From the IMG/VR virus record IMGVR_UViG_3300047666_000499, positions 1-64,000 of that record: 64,000 bases of DNA, one strand, 5' to 3'. The notes under the pieces were generated by a model. That model made no database searches and had not been told where the DNA came from. It saw nothing but the letters and a program-made list of their open reading frames with translations. Below are positions 62,701-64,000 of this stretch, in pieces. Within the stretch, counting starts at the first letter, position 1; every line of letters begins with the position of its first letter. Both the position numbers and the translations under genes were made by a program. Source of the stretch: a virus.

Positions 62701-64000
62701 TATTACAGGTGGGCAATTCATGTCACCCTTTAATCCAGCTTCGATTCCTAACTTGGAGATCATTAACGCTGTTGGTAAGCAAGCAGTAGGTGTGTACGCT
62801 ACAGGTCTGAAAGGATACGCAGCGATCTACACTGCCTCACTGAAAGACATGACCAGCGAGCATATCAAATTCCCTGACTTCACGCGAGGATTGTTTGCTT
62901 CAGACGACAAAGCTGCCGTTGGCATCGCCCAAGATCTGTTCAAAAAATTCTACGGTAGAGATTCAGAGGGTAACGCTATTTCTAACAACACGTTGAACTT
63001 GTTCGTTACAGATGGTAAGGGTGTAAAAGAACGCCACCACCGTAGCTTGATTGCGAACACAGATAAATGGGCTGAAGGAGTAAACCCAGATGATCCTAAA
63101 TTCAAGGAGCAAGCGCAAGCATGGGCGGATATTTCAGAGCTTACCAATGCTGCGACCGATAACGCCAAAGAGTTGATCTTGGGACGTATTGGAGCGGATG
63201 GTAACACGAACGGTCTTATTGCAGCTGCTGTAACCGCAGGGTTTGATTTAACACATGTGTTGGCTCTTTTACAAGATCCAGATGTTAAAGATGTGTTGAA
63301 AGCAGTTGAGAGAGGTTCAGATACAGTGAACACTCAGCCTGAGCTTCCATTGAAGTTTGCTATCAACGACCACATGAGAAGAAAATTCGGATGGTTCAAC
63401 AAAGGGTTTTACTCTTCTGTTAAGTCTCTACAGGGCACTATAAAAGCCTTAGAGGGAACTAGACCAGACGCGTTCAAATCAGCGGAAATAGCGATATTAG
63501 ATATCGGTACTACAAACATAGAGGATTTAAAGATACTTGCGGGTGGTGCGTATTCAACTAACGATTACGACCTAGCTACAACAAACGTTGAGAGTTCAAC
63601 ACCAACTGACTTGGAGTTAAGCACTCTTCAGAGATTGGCAGCGGCTTCAGGCACTGACTTCAATACTTTAAACAAATCGAAAGCTACAGCTATGTTGCGT
63701 TCGTTCACGGATAGTAAGACTCTTATTATACCAACGGACCAAAACTTAAGCTCAGTAAATATTAGATTGGCTGCGGCTTATGCTGCGTCTACGAAGAAGG
63801 AATTATTCCAAATTCAGCCAGATGGTTCTTGGAGTAAGTTCGATGGGGACATGTTTATGCCCTCTAAGAACACACCTTTGTTCACTAAGAGCACTGCTAT
63901 ATTCACGAACTCTAAGCTGTCGGCTCCGGCCCGCGCTAGCATCAAGAGAGCAATCTCTGAAACTAAGATGGCTATCGCTAACCCAGCGGAGTACAACAAG
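56786..64000 (+). CDS. giant virion DNA-dependent RNA polymerase, open at the window end
   Basis: This reading frame runs 2405 codons without a stop and continues beyond the window. Residues about 1801-1850 hold the hallmark of two-barrel RNA polymerases: RIPGTGKQS (1801-1809), then GADHDIDKAHV, where D1839, D1841 and D1843 form the DxDxD metal-binding loop. A later segment, TDNAKELILGRIGADG (2124-2139), matches a conserved part of crAss-like polymerases. Phage phi14:2 uses a related single-chain enzyme carried in the virion and injected to transcribe early genes. The protein is made from ATG 56786 (MAIKCSLEPALA), 27 bases after the helicase giant and in the same reading frame, separated by TAG and TAA. 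Confidence 0.88.
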   Translation, partial: MAIKCSLEPALASALINDYLYFNPKPQSLPTFYKDIAKILFDAEGDLRSVVGDYKVGDETSNFGSYLRRLSGVVKGQIAVLGSEFERGESDYDTVDVNAYTLADNIGRSVMDKIAREDDSLISEDIAELAQEEKAPVPDPIEAVEVVSSQREHAISFGKSTAEFYDFVASYKKTRLQKDDLDFETFADTYFGGDLITLFDDFKAHFLNNFSDALIDTRVVNGQARGYNDNIISVLENLKLAVEDAVDEDLLESTEASSLLDTNPATRRAYFNKVIANNFDNVVKLYLDGVNIGEGLDKATLDIAEGRKGFTDFDGGHSGLATESDAMKMLIYTTPRLTKDEHGNIVQDDNKPTLGDHEVKAVANVLNSFPRTAEGFRDKLENRMNSKDINADIYRSLHHRFFSDENYTVDGVTRKSVYAIFRDNNDKNANNMVSLLMTSFHSQQHLSYIIAKNGNVTRTNPATDQLSSSLKEDFTRRISDVHNKSELDPTIADKISVEDVDGVPHIKIANGKGQFVSFGFEVLSTKKSDGIPVRIDEEGFKEYSNETKALNALHILGFPPSLTSNFIKHYKQHIGAYAAQSTIGTERDLSLPNMIANMAYMIAMNKPEALEKMVDMKVALPKEHKSTEESTLAFPPMDSAHRFVAPIKEFIAIAEGAGVKKKHMDNNGNFVSNIGVKARIHDTENNISDIRDRLSNGETTVHARNVLVSEKYDILGTSYKDGFEIMGNVRSNSSMSKAEQYRYIIEDLYVKIGAQEGFKVANFQSAVMSDRSRVETMITRKNQGEYLDPHKLDTARSSMIEAQKDFHNDLASAITTSWVTQLQEWSKKGNSFATWNGAEVDAISTIEELNTHLAKYPVPIAAAKAGRHLANRVMYVADENKNAKIKDVFMYMRDTFNDPNRADKFVQDQLRKFRNQLKKEGYTPKTMSDDVTKILRNRFGQSKNYKIYDMMLESFFFESNIIANAATSLSMGSLYQFKGDMDHTKEMDFATDLVQRFAERNDEQLTTDQVRERATVKAKEIASGRALNSMFVDQAKRNAGLGSGFHHPRLFSSFETGTGLDEFTNTAVIDDPEIAVDILGTLGQNGQEVYDAAQFAHPLYFLKLNNSLGNEMSQYMTQGGAVKDISNELDPVTGVLRFQKKATFNQFSTEMLTKGTPELARLFRKMNSSITFKGEITYKGETIPVKNLQELWEHFGATKESHPNRIGEDKYANAWESVLEVLGQNPENRSAYIEKVGFTSGEKTGSRALNKTDVWSTDGAPLKYTKFSNEQHGVILNADHDPDSTHTEHGEKSLMTQAISAAVFQGESFGIAENINDALLSLSEASLDRIKTEIDEKAVDLLRKMANTNHPTLKGQGLAVQALTNNSDRSDAEEQQVQSLIIETGLDKTAMKEYALDLTKDALVSKDTFNIVSKIANHQEYDGMDTMQLQNEVHRAVMAHLNRETVRIKFKGQEFVVSTAHDFAKLYELPNGNVVSRDDFMKSTQVKFDEITNTDDLKATTDYDIIEFNGVEMQLWEAIAMKGDRKSVMDGNTVGIKRLPAKDKQRNLKWLGYNGVSPTTGEPVKLTDTSEFKDLKANGKELANRETTTERQKELLADRVPLELAFKELMNNTAYQWETEDAEFYMPQTHMAAFNLDINSNISEIMGDLLTGEQISVDGGEVVYESQLASMRAYFEDQIYDVIDTKKEYRDIFNFTKSYDELTIGGLDKISRAAARKLSSIDPNSELASTLEDELEHVKQIMAEALQGAEVTEDNSNGNLDNNLLDKFNTFRESNRKMFVEDLANRQAKSFPKTLKILAARIPGTGKQSYVAGKVKGFITSQRNGIWGPAEMLTITGADHDIDKAHVLVYSVDSEGVVYSYDSYLDASGKISREVYGKNLANKIEIHKKRLSEAGKSPRQVDSIISEFRKNENLKFKEAIKNYIIDGLRTTSLDPRNAVESATPVSLEKLKKAIKTIEKEEKSEEQDEDGSVITGGQFMSPFNPASIPNLEIINAVGKQAVGVYATGLKGYAAIYTASLKDMTSEHIKFPDFTRGLFASDDKAAVGIAQDLFKKFYGRDSEGNAISNNTLNLFVTDGKGVKERHHRSLIANTDKWAEGVNPDDPKFKEQAQAWADISELTNAATDNAKELILGRIGADGNTNGLIAAAVTAGFDLTHVLALLQDPDVKDVLKAVERGSDTVNTQPELPLKFAINDHMRRKFGWFNKGFYSSVKSLQGTIKALEGTRPDAFKSAEIAILDIGTTNIEDLKILAGGAYSTNDYDLATTNVESSTPTDLELSTLQRLAAASGTDFNTLNKSKATAMLRSFTDSKTLIIPTDQNLSSVNIRLAAAYAASTKKELFQIQPDGSWSKFDGDMFMPSKNTPLFTKSTAIFTNSKLSAPARASIKRAISETKMAIANPAEYNK

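Noticed and set aside
46544-64000. Zinc metalloprotease domain that could process the giant proteins
   Set aside because: I looked for an HExxH motif in both proteins and did not find a convincing one.

Overview
The window is a continuous piece of a large tailed-phage genome. Every protein gene lies on the + strand. The best fit is a crAss-like phage (order Crassvirales) of a Bacteroidota host. Three things support this. The gene order is TerL, portal, scaffold-like protein, major capsid, ring proteins, a very large tail stabilisation protein, fibres, internal virion proteins, then a giant RNA polymerase. The capsid, tail and polymerase proteins read like crAss-like families. The promoters have Bacteroidota spacing (TTG or TTA, 19-20 bases, then a TAnnTTTG-like box). 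The standard genetic code fits, because TAG is used many times as a normal stop. Environment and exact host are inference only.

Layout. 1-233: three tRNA genes (Trp cut by the window edge, Cys, Arg). 414-8748: packaging and portal block, with a probable small terminase subunit, TerL, a tandem-GroES protein, the portal and four head or neck genes of unknown role. 8817-14654: scaffold-like protein, major capsid protein and accessory structural genes, each abundant product with its own promoter and/or terminator. 14754-22548: ring or tail-tube genes and a 1854-residue tail stabilisation protein. 22559-39358: a long fibre and adhesin region interrupted by a small block (29527-32685) with a glycine-zipper protein, a DUF192 protein and a DUF2272 wall hydrolase. 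The fibres include a YadA-like protein built from an exact 50-residue superrepeat and a protein with a DUF3494 (ice-binding-like) domain. 39556-40995: small membrane, coiled-coil and Cys-rich genes, possibly for lysis. 41063-64000: internal virion (cargo) genes, ending in a 3404-residue protein with a complete SF1 helicase and a degenerate ADP-ribosyltransferase fold, and then the virion RNA polymerase, which is still open at the window end.

How it works together (family knowledge plus inference). TerL fills the head through the portal. The polymerase and its neighbours are carried in the particle and enter the cell with the DNA, where the polymerase transcribes early genes, as shown for the related phage phi14:2. 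The helicase/ART giant directly upstream is probably ejected with it. The most notable items are that helicase/ART/RNAP cargo pair, the DUF3494 fibre, the 50-residue superrepeat, the tandem GroES, a shared promoter family including a capsid promoter bracketed by an inverted repeat, and recurrent Lys/Arg-Gly-Gly motifs in the internal virion proteins.
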